Source: Aliigemmobacter aestuarii
GTDB lineage: Bacteria > Pseudomonadota > Alphaproteobacteria > Rhodobacterales > Rhodobacteraceae
DNA: 64,000 nucleotides
NCBI RefSeq assembly: GCF_004799285.1
Contig: NZ_SSND01000004.1
Span: forward strand, 62,001 to 126,000
Direction of reading: 5' to 3'
The notes beneath the pieces were generated by a model. It saw only the letters and a program-made list of their open reading frames with translations. It was not told the DNA's origin and ran no database searches. How positions within the stretch are numbered: position 1 is the first letter of the stretch; each line of letters starts with the position of its first letter. This document shows positions 18,845 through 29,079 of the stretch, one piece after another. The position numbers were made by a program, and so were the translations under genes.

Positions 18845-19912
18845 ATGAACGACCAGGCGCCGAACAAGGAAGGTCTGTCCAAAGGGGGCGATGCGGAAGT
18901 GTTGGAGGCTGCGGCGGTCGGGGCCGATGTCCTTGAGCCTTCGTCGAACGCCGCGACCGCGCCGGTCAAGCCCTCCGCCGAACCCGTGGCCGAACCCGCC
19001 GCCGAACCTGCAGTCCAGCCCAAGGCTGGCCGGAAGGGGCCGCAGAAATATCCGGCCGTCGATTCAAACACCATCCGTGAGGCTTTCGAATCCGGACGCT
19101 ACCCCTATGCCCGGCCGATGGGCCGCAAGGAATACGAAACGGAAAAGGCCCGGCTTCAGGCCGAACTGCTGAAGGTGCAGATCTGGGCGCAGGACACTGG
19201 CCAGAAATTCGTGATCCTGATGGAAGGCCGCGATGCGGCAGGCAAGGGCGGCACGATCAAGCGGTTCATGGAACACCTGAACCCGCGCTATGCGCGCGTC
19301 GTCGCGCTGACCAAGCCCACCGAGAAGGAAAAGGGCGAATGGTTCTTCCAGCGCTATATCGAGCATCTTCCAACCGCGGGCGAGATCGTCTTCTTCGACC
19401 GGTCCTGGTACAACCGCGCCGGGGTCGAGCGGGTGATGGGCTTCTGTACGCCCGCGGAATACATGGAATTCATGCGCGAGGCGCCCGAGATCGAACGGAT
19501 GCTCGTCCGGTCGGGAATAAGACTTTACAAATACTGGTTCTCGGTCACGCGCGATGAACAGCGCCGCCGCTTCACCGCGCGCGAGACGGACCCCCTGAAG
19601 ATGTGGAAACTGTCCCCCATCGACAAGGCCAGCCTCGACAAGTGGGACGACTATACCGAGGCGAAAGAGGCGATGTTCTTCTACACCGACACCGCCGATG
19701 CGCCCTGGACCATCGTCAAGTCCAACGACAAGAAGCGCGCGCGGCTGAACTGCATGCGGCATTTCCTGTCCTCGATCGACTATCCCGGCAAGGACTGGTC
19801 GGTGATCGGCGAGGTCGATCCGCTGATCGTGGGCGGTGCCGCGCAGGTGATCCGGGGGGCGACCCATATCCTTGATACGGCGTTGCATCCCGATATCCGC
19901 AAGGGGCGCTGA
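18845..19912 (+). CDS. ppk2: Polyphosphate kinase 2
   Basis: A 355-residue PPK2-family phosphotransferase that uses polyphosphate to phosphorylate nucleoside diphosphates (class I type). Walker A is EGRDAAGKGG (near residue 128), Walker B/lid FFDRSWYNRAGVE (near residue 183), followed by MWKLSPIDKASLDKWDDY. The first 70 residues are a low-complexity Ala/Pro/Glu-rich extension. ATG 18845 follows AGGAGA. It complements ppk1-ppx at the left of the window, giving both routes of polyphosphate metabolism. Confidence 0.95.
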   Translation: MNDQAPNKEGLSKGGDAEVLEAAAVGADVLEPSSNAATAPVKPSAEPVAEPAAEPAVQPKAGRKGPQKYPAVDSNTIREAFESGRYPYARPMGRKEYETEKARLQAELLKVQIWAQDTGQKFVILMEGRDAAGKGGTIKRFMEHLNPRYARVVALTKPTEKEKGEWFFQRYIEHLPTAGEIVFFDRSWYNRAGVERVMGFCTPAEYMEFMREAPEIERMLVRSGIRLYKYWFSVTRDEQRRRFTARETDPLKMWKLSPIDKASLDKWDDYTEAKEAMFFYTDTADAPWTIVKSNDKKRARLNCMRHFLSSIDYPGKDWSVIGEVDPLIVGGAAQVIRGATHILDTALHPDIRKGR

Positions 19913-20011
19913 TCCCGCCCGGCTTGGCCCGGCCCGACACCGTCCAGAACGCTTGCCTTCGCGCCGCCGCCACCCCAGATAGGGGCGGATGGCGGTGCGA
20001 GGGGGCGTGCG

Positions 20012-20605
20012 ATGTGGGATGAACGGTTTGCGGGGCCCGGTTATCTGTTCGGAACGGACCCGGTCGCGTTCCTGCCGGCCCATGCCGGGCTGATCCCGGC
20101 GGGCGGGCGTGTCCTTTCCCTGGCCGATGGCGAAGGGCGCAATTCCGTCTGGCTTGCGGGGCAGGGGTTTCGCGTGACCGCGATGGAAGCCTCGGGCGTG
20201 GCGCTGGAAAAGGCGCGCGCGCTGGCACGGGCACGGGACGTCACGGTGGATTCCCGGCAGGCCGACATCGCCGACTGGGACTGGGACGCCGGACCCTGGG
20301 ATGCGGTCGTGGGGATCTTCATCCAGTTCGCCGCCCCCGCGCTGCGTGAGGCGATCCACAAGGGGATCGCGCGCGGCCTGCGACCGTGCGGGCGCGTTTT
20401 CCTGCACGGCTATGCCCCACGTCAGATCGGCTATGGCACCGGCGGCCCGCGGGCGGTGGAAAACCTCTATACCCTCGACGCGCTGCGCGCGGATTTCCCC
20501 GGTTGGCGCGTGCTTGTGGCGCGCGACGAGGATCGCGAGATCGCCGAGGGCACCGGCCATGTCGGCAAATCGGCGCTGATCGACTTCGTGGCGGAAAAGC
20601 CGTGA
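20012..20605 (+). CDS. Class I SAM-dependent methyltransferase (TehB/thiopurine-MT-like)
   Basis: A 197-residue protein beginning MWDERFAGPGYLFGTDP, the N-terminal signature of small TehB/TPMT-type methyltransferases. The SAM site is VLSLADGEGRNSVWLA, followed by VTAMEAS. The substrate (chalcogen oxyanion or thiol) cannot be decided from sequence. It is 99 bp downstream of ppk2. Confidence 0.85.
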   Translation: MWDERFAGPGYLFGTDPVAFLPAHAGLIPAGGRVLSLADGEGRNSVWLAGQGFRVTAMEASGVALEKARALARARDVTVDSRQADIADWDWDAGPWDAVVGIFIQFAAPALREAIHKGIARGLRPCGRVFLHGYAPRQIGYGTGGPRAVENLYTLDALRADFPGWRVLVARDEDREIAEGTGHVGKSALIDFVAEKP

Positions 20606-20675
20606 TTGGCCGGAAGGACACGGATGCGCTAGGGTCCGGGCCGACAGGCGCGATGAGGGGGCTTCGCGGACAGGG

Positions 20676-21350
20676 ATGACGGTCAGGATGCGAAAGGGAC
20701 TGCGGGCCTTTGGCTTGGCAATGGCGGGCGTGGCGATGCTTTCGGCGAAGCCTGCCCTGTCGCATCCTCATGTCTTCATCGATGCCGGGGTCGAGGTGAT
20801 CTTTGACGCCGGCGGCCAGGCAGAGGCGCTGCGCATCGAATGGGCCTATGACGAGCTCTTCTCGCTTGTGGTGATCGAGGAACAGGGGCTCGACCCCGAC
20901 ATGGATGGTGTGCTGACCGAGGCGGAAAACGCAGCCATCAACGGCTTTGACATGGAATGGGATGCGGATTTCCCGGGTGATACCTATGCGCTGTCGGGCG
21001 AGACGCCGCTGGCCCTGTCGCGCCCGGCCGAATCTTCGGCCCGTTACGAAGGCGGCCGACTGATTTCCACGCATTTGCGCCGGTTCGAGACGCCCGTCGC
21101 GATGACCGCGCCGCTGGTGGTGCAGGTCTATGATCCGGGGTTCTACACCAGCTATGTGATCGCAAAGGCCACGACGCTGACAGGCAGCCCGCCCGAAGGC
21201 TGCGAGGCGGTGATCTATGAACCCGACCGGGCCGCCGCCGACGCCATCCTCGCGCAGGCGCTTGAGGAATACGCGGGCGAGGATGCCGAATTCCCCGCGA
21301 TCGGCGCGGCCTATGCCGAAGAGGTGCGGATCACATGTCCGGCGCCGTGA
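20676..21350 (+). CDS. DUF1007 family periplasmic protein
   Basis: A 224-residue protein with an N-terminal signal peptide (cleavage near AKPALS) and the mature start HPHVFIDAGVEVIFD typical of DUF1007. Such proteins are regularly encoded next to NicO/RcnA-type nickel-cobalt permeases and may bind metal in the periplasm through the N-terminal HPH. ATG 20676 or the in-frame ATG four codons later may be used. The end overlaps the permease gene by 16 nt. Confidence 0.85.
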   Translation: MTVRMRKGLRAFGLAMAGVAMLSAKPALSHPHVFIDAGVEVIFDAGGQAEALRIEWAYDELFSLVVIEEQGLDPDMDGVLTEAENAAINGFDMEWDADFPGDTYALSGETPLALSRPAESSARYEGGRLISTHLRRFETPVAMTAPLVVQVYDPGFYTSYVIAKATTLTGSPPEGCEAVIYEPDRAAADAILAQALEEYAGEDAEFPAIGAAYAEEVRITCPAP

Positions 21351-22315
21351 TGCGTGGCCTTCTGCTGGCGGGGCTGGCGGTGGCGCTGGTCCTTGGCACG
21401 GTCTGGGCGCTTGGCCTGACCGCGCCGCTGTCGTCCTGGGTCGCCGACAGCCAGCGCAGCGTCCAGAACCAGATGGCAGGGGCCGTGCGGGCGATCCGCG
21501 CGGGTGATCCCGGCGCGGTCTTGGCGCTGCTGGCGGTGGCCTTCGGATATGGCTTCTTTCACGCCGCGGGGCCGGGGCATGGCAAGATGCTGATCGGTGG
21601 CTACGGCATGGCGCGGCGCGTGGCCCTGGGCCGTCTTGCGGCGATCGCGCTTCTGTCGTCGCTGGCGCAGGCGGCGGTCGCCGTGGCGCTGGTCTACGGG
21701 TTCATCGCCCTTCTGGGCTGGACGCGCCAGCATGTCGAGGGGATGGCCGAAACCGTGCTGGACCCGGTGGGGACGCTGGCGATCCTGGGCATCGGGCTTT
21801 GGCTTGTCTGGCGCGGCGGGCGCGGGATCTCGCGGCAGGTTGCCGCGCACGACGCTGCGCATCACCACCCCCCACATCCCGAGCCGGCCAATCACCACCA
21901 CGCCCATCACCACCACGACCACGGCCACGACCACGACGACGACCATAACGAGCCTTGCGGCTGCGGCCATGCCCATGCGCCTACCTTGGTCGAGGTCGAA
22001 CGCGCAACCGACCTGCGGGCGGTTCTGGCGCTGATCGCCGGTATCGCCATCCGGCCCTGCTCGGGGGCGTTGTTCCTGCTGATCCTGACGTGGAAGATGG
22101 GCATCGCGGGGGCGGGTATCCTTGGCACCTTCGCGATGGGGCTGGGCACGGCGACGGTCACTGTCGCGGTCGCGGCGATGGCGGTCTGGGCGCGCGAGGG
22201 CGCGCTTGCCGCGCTTCCGGGCCGCAGCGTGGCACGCGCCCTGCCGGTCCTCGAACTGGCTGTCGGCGCGGTGGTGGCGCTGGTCGCGGCACGGATGCTG
22301 ATGACCGCGATCTGA
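21335..22315 (+). CDS. Nickel/cobalt exporter, NicO/RcnA-like
   Basis: A 326-residue membrane protein with about six hydrophobic segments. The family signatures FGYGFFHAAGPGHGKMLIG and GIAIRPCSGALFLLI are present. Between them (residues about 170-215) is a cytosolic or periplasmic loop very rich in His and Asp with a CGCGHAHA motif, a probable metal-binding or sensing element. RcnA-like proteins export Ni/Co. It overlaps the DUF1007 gene, so the two are translationally coupled. Confidence 0.9.
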   Translation: MSGAVMRGLLLAGLAVALVLGTVWALGLTAPLSSWVADSQRSVQNQMAGAVRAIRAGDPGAVLALLAVAFGYGFFHAAGPGHGKMLIGGYGMARRVALGRLAAIALLSSLAQAAVAVALVYGFIALLGWTRQHVEGMAETVLDPVGTLAILGIGLWLVWRGGRGISRQVAAHDAAHHHPPHPEPANHHHAHHHHDHGHDHDDDHNEPCGCGHAHAPTLVEVERATDLRAVLALIAGIAIRPCSGALFLLILTWKMGIAGAGILGTFAMGLGTATVTVAVAAMAVWAREGALAALPGRSVARALPVLELAVGAVVALVAARMLMTAI

Positions 22316-22390
22316 ACCGCCGCGTCCGAAAGGCGGCAGGCCTGCCGGGGCTGTCTTGCCGCTTTCATCGGGGCGGGCTATGGCTTGGCC

Positions 22391-23770
22391 ATGACCGCGA
22401 ACACATCCCCCCATCACGCCAGGGCCATTCTGGTCCTGGGGCTGCCGCTGATCGGCAGCCATCTGGCCCAGTTCGGCCTGCATGTGACGGACACGATCAT
22501 GCTGGGCTGGTATGGGGTCCTGCCGCTTGCGGCGGGGGTTCTGGGCGCGTCGACCTTCTTTGTGGTCTTCATCCTGGGTTCGGGTTCGGCCAAGGCGGTG
22601 TTGCCGCTGGTTGCCACGGCGCATGGCCAGGACGACGACGTTCAGGTGCGCCGCGTCACCCGGATGGGGCTTTGGCAATCGGCGATGTTCGGGGTGATCT
22701 GCTATCCGCTGTTCTGGTGGTCGGCGCCCGTCCTGCTGGCGCTTGGCCAAAAGCCGGATGTGGCGGCGCTGGCCAGCGATTACCTCAGGATCGCAGGGCT
22801 GGGGATGATCCCGGCGCTATGGGTCATGGTGCTGAAAAGCTATCTGGCCGCGATGGGGCGGACGCAGGTCGTGCTGTGGGTGACGGTGGCGGCCGTCTTC
22901 GTGAACGCGGCGCTGAACTGGGCGCTGATCTTCGGCAACTGGGGCGCGCCGGAACTGGGTGTCCTGGGATCGGCCGTCGCCACGGTCGCGGTGCAGGTCT
23001 TCAGCGTGGTCATCCTGTGTGCCTATGCCGCCCTGCTGCCCAGCCTCAGACGCTTCCAGCTGTTCGTGCGCTTCTGGCGCGCCGACTGGCCGGCCTTTGC
23101 CCAGGTCTTCCGCCTTGGCGCGCCGATGGCGCTGACAGGGCTTGCGGAAAGCGGGCTGTTCCACGCCTCGGCGCTGATGATGGGCTGGATCGGCACGGTG
23201 GAACTGGCCGCCCATGGCATCGCGCTCGAGATCACGGCACTGACGTTCATGGTCCATGTCGGGCTGTCCAACGCAGTCACGGTGCTGACCGGCCGCGCCT
23301 ATGGTGCGGGCGATGCGGCAGGGCTGCGGCTGGGGGCAAAGGTGGCGATCGTGATGTCGCTTGCCTTCGCGGGGGTCACGGTCCTGCTGTTCCTGCTGCT
23401 GCCCGAACCGATGATCGCGGTGTTCCTGGACGATGCCGACCCGGACCGCGCGGCGATCCTCGCGATCGGGACGACGCTTCTGGCCTGCGCGGCGCTGTTC
23501 CAGCTGGCCGACGCCGCGCAGGTGATGGCGCTTGGCCTTCTGGCCGGGGTGCAGGACACGCGGGTGCCGATGATCTATGCCGCGATCAGCTACTGGCTGA
23601 TCGGCATCCCCGTCAGCTATGCGCTGGCCTTCCCGCTGGGTCTTGGTCCGGCGGGGCTGTGGCTTGGCCTGGTGGTGGGGCTGGCCTGCGCCGCAGCAAG
23701 CCTGATGGCGCGCTTCTGGCGCAGGGCGCCGGCACCCGAGACTGCCCCGGCCTATTCCGCCGCGTCCTGA
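22391..23770 (+). CDS. MATE family efflux transporter
   Basis: A 459-residue protein with 12 predicted membrane helices in two similar halves. MATE-type stretches include LGLPLIGSHLAQFGLHVTD near the N-terminus and RLGAPMALTGLAESG at the start of the second half. It is probably a Na+- or H+-driven multidrug exporter of the NorM/DinF type. The ATG at 22391 is preferred to an upstream TTG. It is convergent with, and overlaps by 19 bp, the hypothetical gene on the other strand. Confidence 0.92.
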   Translation: MTANTSPHHARAILVLGLPLIGSHLAQFGLHVTDTIMLGWYGVLPLAAGVLGASTFFVVFILGSGSAKAVLPLVATAHGQDDDVQVRRVTRMGLWQSAMFGVICYPLFWWSAPVLLALGQKPDVAALASDYLRIAGLGMIPALWVMVLKSYLAAMGRTQVVLWVTVAAVFVNAALNWALIFGNWGAPELGVLGSAVATVAVQVFSVVILCAYAALLPSLRRFQLFVRFWRADWPAFAQVFRLGAPMALTGLAESGLFHASALMMGWIGTVELAAHGIALEITALTFMVHVGLSNAVTVLTGRAYGAGDAAGLRLGAKVAIVMSLAFAGVTVLLFLLLPEPMIAVFLDDADPDRAAILAIGTTLLACAALFQLADAAQVMALGLLAGVQDTRVPMIYAAISYWLIGIPVSYALAFPLGLGPAGLWLGLVVGLACAAASLMARFWRRAPAPETAPAYSAAS

Positions 23771-24192
23771 CCGGCCTTTCCCTCGGCCTCGGCCTGCCGC
23801 ATCAGCCGTTCCGCCTTCTTGCGCACCAGGACCGACCGCAGGTCGTGCATCGCCAGCAGCAGCGCATCGGTCACTTCCTCCAGCGCCTCCTCTTCGGCGC
23901 GGGTCTGCGCCCAATGCGCGGTCAGGTTCAGGTGGTCGATGGTGCGGAAGATGTCGTCGATGTCGCGCCGTGCCAGCATCGACTGTCGCCTGTCCAGCCA
24001 GTCGCGGATCACCGACAGGTCGCTGTCCGTCAGCTGGTAATCGCCATGCGGCTTGATGTTGCCGTTCTTGACGTTGACCATGGCGATCTCTTCCATGTCG
24101 ATGCGGCGCTGCCGGTTTTCCGTGTCCACACGAAAAACCGCCGCCCCGTTGTCACGGATCCGGAAGTAATAGTCCGGAAGATCGCCTGTCAT
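23752..24192 (-). CDS. Conserved hypothetical protein
   Basis: A 146-residue soluble protein with no recognised domain. The first half is beta-rich (DYYFRIRDNGAAVFRVDTENR), and the second half is highly charged and probably helical (EEEALEEVTDALLLAMHDL, RKKAERLMRQAEAEG). ATG 24192 is the first Met with a plausible context; the frame extends further upstream. It is codon-biased like its neighbours and converges with the MATE gene. Confidence 0.7.
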   Translation of the reverse strand: MTGDLPDYYFRIRDNGAAVFRVDTENRQRRIDMEEIAMVNVKNGNIKPHGDYQLTDSDLSVIRDWLDRRQSMLARRDIDDIFRTIDHLNLTAHWAQTRAEEEALEEVTDALLLAMHDLRSVLVRKKAERLMRQAEAEGKAGQDAAE

Positions 24193-24313
24193 GCTGTCCC
24201 GTCTGCTGCCCGTTGTTGCCACGCACTGTAGCAGAACCCCGCCGGGCGCCAAAGGAATGTTTGCCCCCGGCCTGACCGCGGGCCTTAATCTGGCCCCCGG
24301 CCATGCCGGGCGT

Positions 24314-25573
<1,260 letters not shown>

Positions 25574-25624
25574 TTAGGGTGCGCCTGAAACGCGATCAAG
25601 CGATATCGGACAAGGAGAGGCGAG

Positions 25625-26026
25625 ATGACGGGAACCCCTGACCAGAGTTGGTTCAGTGAAAAGACCGCAACCTTCGGAGACAGGCTGGCCGGCGCCCGCG
25701 AGGCGCAGGGCCTGTCGCAGGAAGGGCTGGCGCGTCGCCTGGGCGTGAAGCTGAAGACGATCCAGGCCTGGGAGGACGACATGTCGGAGCCCCGCGCGAA
25801 CCGGCTTCAGATGATGGCGGGTCTTCTGAACGTGTCGATCCGCTGGCTTCTGACCGGCGAAGGCGAAGGGCTCGAAGGCCCGGCTGCGCCCACCGTCCTT
25901 TCAGATGACGCACGCCGCGCACTGGCCGATCTGTCGCGGATGCGCGCGCAGATGCTTGTTCTTGTCAAGGACATGGGGCAGATGGAAAAACGTCTGCGGG
26001 CCTTGCTGCGTGAGGAAGTTGAATGA
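25625..26026 (+). CDS. XRE-type helix-turn-helix regulator
   Basis: A 133-residue protein. A Cro/CI-type HTH at residues about 18-72 (FGDRLAGAREAQGLSQEGLARRLGV, in parts) is followed by a charged helical tail. ATG 25625 follows GGAGAGGCGAG. The stop overlaps the start of sdhE by 4 nt, so the two are coupled. The targets are unknown. Confidence 0.9.
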   Translation: MTGTPDQSWFSEKTATFGDRLAGAREAQGLSQEGLARRLGVKLKTIQAWEDDMSEPRANRLQMMAGLLNVSIRWLLTGEGEGLEGPAAPTVLSDDARRALADLSRMRAQMLVLVKDMGQMEKRLRALLREEVE

Positions 26027-26295
26027 CCGAAACCCCGGAAGCGCGTCTGAAACGGATGCGGATGCGCGCCTGGCGGCGCGGGACCAAGGAGATGGATCTG
26101 GTCTTTGGCCCCTGGGCGGATGCGCATCTGGAAGGCCTGTCGCCCGACCGGCTGGACCTTTTCGACGCGCTTCTTCTTGAAAACGATCAGGATATCCTGC
26201 CCTGGGTTCTGGGGCAGGTGCCCGCGCCTGACCGCTTTGCCGGGCTGATCACCGAGATCGGCGCCTTCGCCCGCGCGCGGCTTGAACGCGGCTAA
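26023..26295 (+). CDS. sdhE: Succinate dehydrogenase assembly factor 2 (SdhE)
   Basis: A 90-residue, all-helical small protein. The essential RGxxE motif appears in RRGTKEMD near residues 18-25, and the C-terminal half contains DIFDALL-like and DILPWVLGQ stretches typical of the Sdh5/SdhE family. It promotes covalent flavinylation of SdhA (and FrdA), linking it to aerobic respiration. Translationally coupled to the upstream XRE regulator. Confidence 0.9.
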   Translation: MTETPEARLKRMRMRAWRRGTKEMDLVFGPWADAHLEGLSPDRLDLFDALLLENDQDILPWVLGQVPAPDRFAGLITEIGAFARARLERG

Positions 26296-26404
26296 GGCGC
26301 GGCTGAGGCGCTGTTGAGGCGCGGCAGGGGCAGACCCACGCGCCGATTTTTCCGAGAATTTGCCAACAGTTTACGGAATGTTTCCTTTTCGTGCGCGAAA
26401 TTCC

Positions 26405-26426
26405 CCACCAGACGCAACATTGGTGG
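26405..26426 (+). promoter_or_regulatory. Inverted repeat in the leader of the LdtR-like gene
   Basis: CCACCA (26405-26410) and TGGTGG (26421-26426) are separated by 10 nt. The right arm overlaps the probable ribosome site GGTGGAG before the ATG at 26436. It could be an autoregulatory operator or an RNA hairpin that sequesters the ribosome site. Confidence 0.35.
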
Positions 26427-26435
26427 AGTTTCGGA

Positions 26436-26933
26436 ATGACCATCCATTCCCCCGTGCTCGACGGGTCGCAAAAGGCCTTCATGCTGGGATATCTGGAAAC
26501 ACTGTCGCTACTTGAACGGCTGCACAGGCTGCTTCTGGATGTCATCAAGGATGAATTCGAACGCCTGCAGATCCTCGAGATCAACCCGGTGCAGGCGCTA
26601 CTGCTGTTCAACGTGGGCGAGAACGAGGTGACGGCGGGCGAGCTGAAGTCGCGCGGCTACTATCAGGGCTCGAACGTCAGCTACAACCTCAAGAAGCTGG
26701 TGGAACTCGGCTTCATGCATCACCAGCGGTCGGAAATCGACCGGCGATCGGTCAGGGTGCGGCTGACGGAAAAGGGCCGCAGGGTGCGCGGCCAGGTGGC
26801 CGAGCTTTTCGCCCGCCATGCCGCCGGTATCGAAAAGCGGGGCCTTGTCGATGCGACGGGGGTCGAGGATATCAACAGCGCGCTGAAGCGGATGGAACGT
26901 TATTGGAGCGAACAGATCCGCTATATCTACTGA
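26436..26933 (+). CDS. ldtR: MarR-family winged-helix regulator, LdtR-like
   Basis: A 165-residue winged-helix protein. YYQGSNVSYNLKKLVELGF is the recognition-helix region, and RRSVRVRLTEKG is the wing. This closely resembles LdtR of Liberibacter/Sinorhizobium, a MarR-type activator of an L,D-transpeptidase gene and of osmotic tolerance. ATG 26436 follows GGAG at 8 nt. Its stop codon abuts that of kpsC on the other strand (TGATCA). An ldt gene is present at 13.3 kb, but control of that gene is inferred only. Confidence 0.8.
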   Translation: MTIHSPVLDGSQKAFMLGYLETLSLLERLHRLLLDVIKDEFERLQILEINPVQALLLFNVGENEVTAGELKSRGYYQGSNVSYNLKKLVELGFMHHQRSEIDRRSVRVRLTEKGRRVRGQVAELFARHAAGIEKRGLVDATGVEDINSALKRMERYWSEQIRYIY

Positions 26934-29072
26934 TCAGCGCCGCCACAGCCAGGCATGGGCGGCCAGCGCGCCCTGTGCCTTGGCCAGAAGGCGGTTTGCG
27001 AGGCCGCGCCGGGGCAGGGGGCCGCCGGCCAGTCGGTCCACGATCACCTCGGGCGGGCAGGGCAGGCCGCTCTGCGGGTCGCGGTAGCGCGGATAGGCGA
27101 TCAGCGCCGCATGGACCAGCTGCGCAAGCGGCGGGCGCGGCAGCGGATGGCCGTCGGGCGCACGCAGGCGCCGTTCGGGCACCGGCCCCAGATCGCGCGT
27201 CAGGCCCCAGCCGGCATAAAAGGGCGCGCCAAGGCAGGTCACCGGAATGCCCCGCAAGAGGGCCTCGAAACCCAGAAGCGATGTCATGGTCCAGACCTCG
27301 TCTGTCCGGGCCAGAAGCGCCAGCGGATCGGCCTGATGCGCGACATGATCGGCAAGACCGCGCAAGTCGGCCTCGGCGATCGTTCCCGGCCTCAGGCCCG
27401 CCTCGACATCGGGATGCGGCTTGTAGGTGATCAGCGCCTCGGGATGGGCCGCGCGCGCGCGTCGCAGAAGGCCAAGGTTCGTGCGGATCTCGCCCCCCCC
27501 CAACCGGATGGAGGCGTCATCCTCCACCTGCCCGGGCACGAGGAGGCGCAGGCGCCCGTCGCAGGCGGCTGCCCTGTCGCGATCGGGCGGCGGTTCTGCC
27601 AGCAGCACGGGCACCATTTCCCCCGGATCGGCGGGCGGGGCCTGGTCGCGCAGGTTGTATTTCGTCACCCCTGCCGCGACGATGCGCGCCCGCAGCCTTT
27701 CGGCCCGCGCGACGCCACCCGGTGGCGGGGCCGCGGCGATCAGCGCCTCAAGCCGGCTGGGGCGGGACGGGTCGTAATAGATGCCCAGATCGTCGGCGAC
27801 CAGCGACAGGGGCGGCACCAGACCGGCCCCCAGCCCGCGCGACCTGAGAAACCCGTCCTCGACCCGCCGGACGGCGGTGGCAGGGGGCAGGCCCGGCGGT
27901 TCCCGTCCGGCCCAGACCATCAGGGAACGCCCGTCGGCCGCGGCCAACCGCATCGCGCGTTCCGCACTGTCGGCAAAGCGCAGCGCCCTTTCCCGCCCGA
28001 AGAAGTCCTGCAGGTGGGGGCGTTTCCACAGCCGCATGCCAAGGGCGACATGGCCCTGGCGGTCCTCGCGGAAGGCGCGCACCTCTGCCTCAAGCTGATC
28101 GACCGCTTCCTCGAAGCTGCACAGCCGGCCCCGGCACGGATCGTACCAGGTGGGCGCAAGGATCATCGCCCCCGCGAACAGCTGCGCCCGCGTCAATTGC
28201 CGCGTGCGGCGCGGGATGGGTTGTTCATCCTCGGTCAGCCCCCATCCCGCATAGAACGGCTGGCCGAAGACGCGCGGCCTGTGCCCGGCGAGGATCGCCT
28301 CGAACCCCATTTGCGACGACACGACATAGACCGCGATCGCCCCTTCCAGTAGCCGCCAGGGCGAAACCGGGTCGGCGCAAAGCGTGGTCCGGTCGTCGCA
28401 ATCGGCCTGCCCGAAATGCCCCCCCCGCAGGCCCAGTGCGGTTTCCGGATGTGTCTTGATGACGATCCGGGCGCGTGGGTGATCCAGCCGCGCCTCGGTC
28501 AGCATCCGGGCAAAGGTCGTGGCATCGGCCCCCGAATGGCGGATCGAAGCATCGCCCCGCGTCTGGTCGATGACCAGCACATAGCCCGCCGGGGGAAGGG
28601 GGGGCGTGGCCTCATGAATATTGTATTTTGAAAGGTCAGAAGCCTGAAGACGCGCGATTCCGTCACGCGCCCTTGTGAGCAAGTCGGAATTGTCCAAGGG
28701 ATCGGTCATCAGGTGATGTTCGATCAGCGACGGCGCGGTCGCATCGAAATGAACCCCGAACGGGTCGATCAAAAGACCGAGCGGCCCCGCACCCCCCATC
28801 CGCCCCGGTCGGACCGAGCGGAGGAACGCATCCTCGACCCGGATCAGGGGCAGGCCTGTCCGGGCGGCCATCGCCTCGCCCCGGCGGGCATAGGGCGACC
28901 GGCCCCAGACAACGATGCCGTCGCCCGGCCGGGGCTTGCCCAGATGCAGGGAATGGCCCGCCGCGGCCAGGATCTCGCGCAGCCGCCGCTGTCGCAGGAA
29001 CCCTGCGTTGAAATGGTAAAGCCGCCGGGGAATGGCCCCGGCGGCTTCGGAATGCGCGCGCGCCTCGGTCAA
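26934..29072 (-). CDS. kpsC: Capsular polysaccharide export/biosynthesis protein KpsC-like
   Basis: A protein of about 712 residues made of two homologous halves. Each ends in the same motif, QPFYAGWGLTED in the first half and APFYAGWGLTRD in the second, with a preceding GFEAxLxG stretch. KpsC proteins carry two beta-Kdo transferase domains that build the poly-Kdo linker on lipid for group 2-type capsules. The chosen TTG at 29072 is preceded by GAGGCGGGA and lies 7 nt after the stop of the export gene; no ATG fits. Confidence 0.88.
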   Translation of the reverse strand: MTEARAHSEAAGAIPRRLYHFNAGFLRQRRLREILAAAGHSLHLGKPRPGDGIVVWGRSPYARRGEAMAARTGLPLIRVEDAFLRSVRPGRMGGAGPLGLLIDPFGVHFDATAPSLIEHHLMTDPLDNSDLLTRARDGIARLQASDLSKYNIHEATPPLPPAGYVLVIDQTRGDASIRHSGADATTFARMLTEARLDHPRARIVIKTHPETALGLRGGHFGQADCDDRTTLCADPVSPWRLLEGAIAVYVVSSQMGFEAILAGHRPRVFGQPFYAGWGLTEDEQPIPRRTRQLTRAQLFAGAMILAPTWYDPCRGRLCSFEEAVDQLEAEVRAFREDRQGHVALGMRLWKRPHLQDFFGRERALRFADSAERAMRLAAADGRSLMVWAGREPPGLPPATAVRRVEDGFLRSRGLGAGLVPPLSLVADDLGIYYDPSRPSRLEALIAAAPPPGGVARAERLRARIVAAGVTKYNLRDQAPPADPGEMVPVLLAEPPPDRDRAAACDGRLRLLVPGQVEDDASIRLGGGEIRTNLGLLRRARAAHPEALITYKPHPDVEAGLRPGTIAEADLRGLADHVAHQADPLALLARTDEVWTMTSLLGFEALLRGIPVTCLGAPFYAGWGLTRDLGPVPERRLRAPDGHPLPRPPLAQLVHAALIAYPRYRDPQSGLPCPPEVIVDRLAGGPLPRRGLANRLLAKAQGALAAHAWLWRR

Positions 29073-29079
29073 TCCCGCC

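Noticed and set aside
20606-20675. Cobalamin or nickel riboswitch ahead of the DUF1007-NicO pair
   Set aside because: Only 70 bp separate it from the upstream gene, too short, and no consensus element is seen.
21955-24231. 758-codon frame overlapping the NicO and MATE genes
   Set aside because: Both underlying genes have clear membrane-protein signatures in their own frame; this is a shifted shadow.
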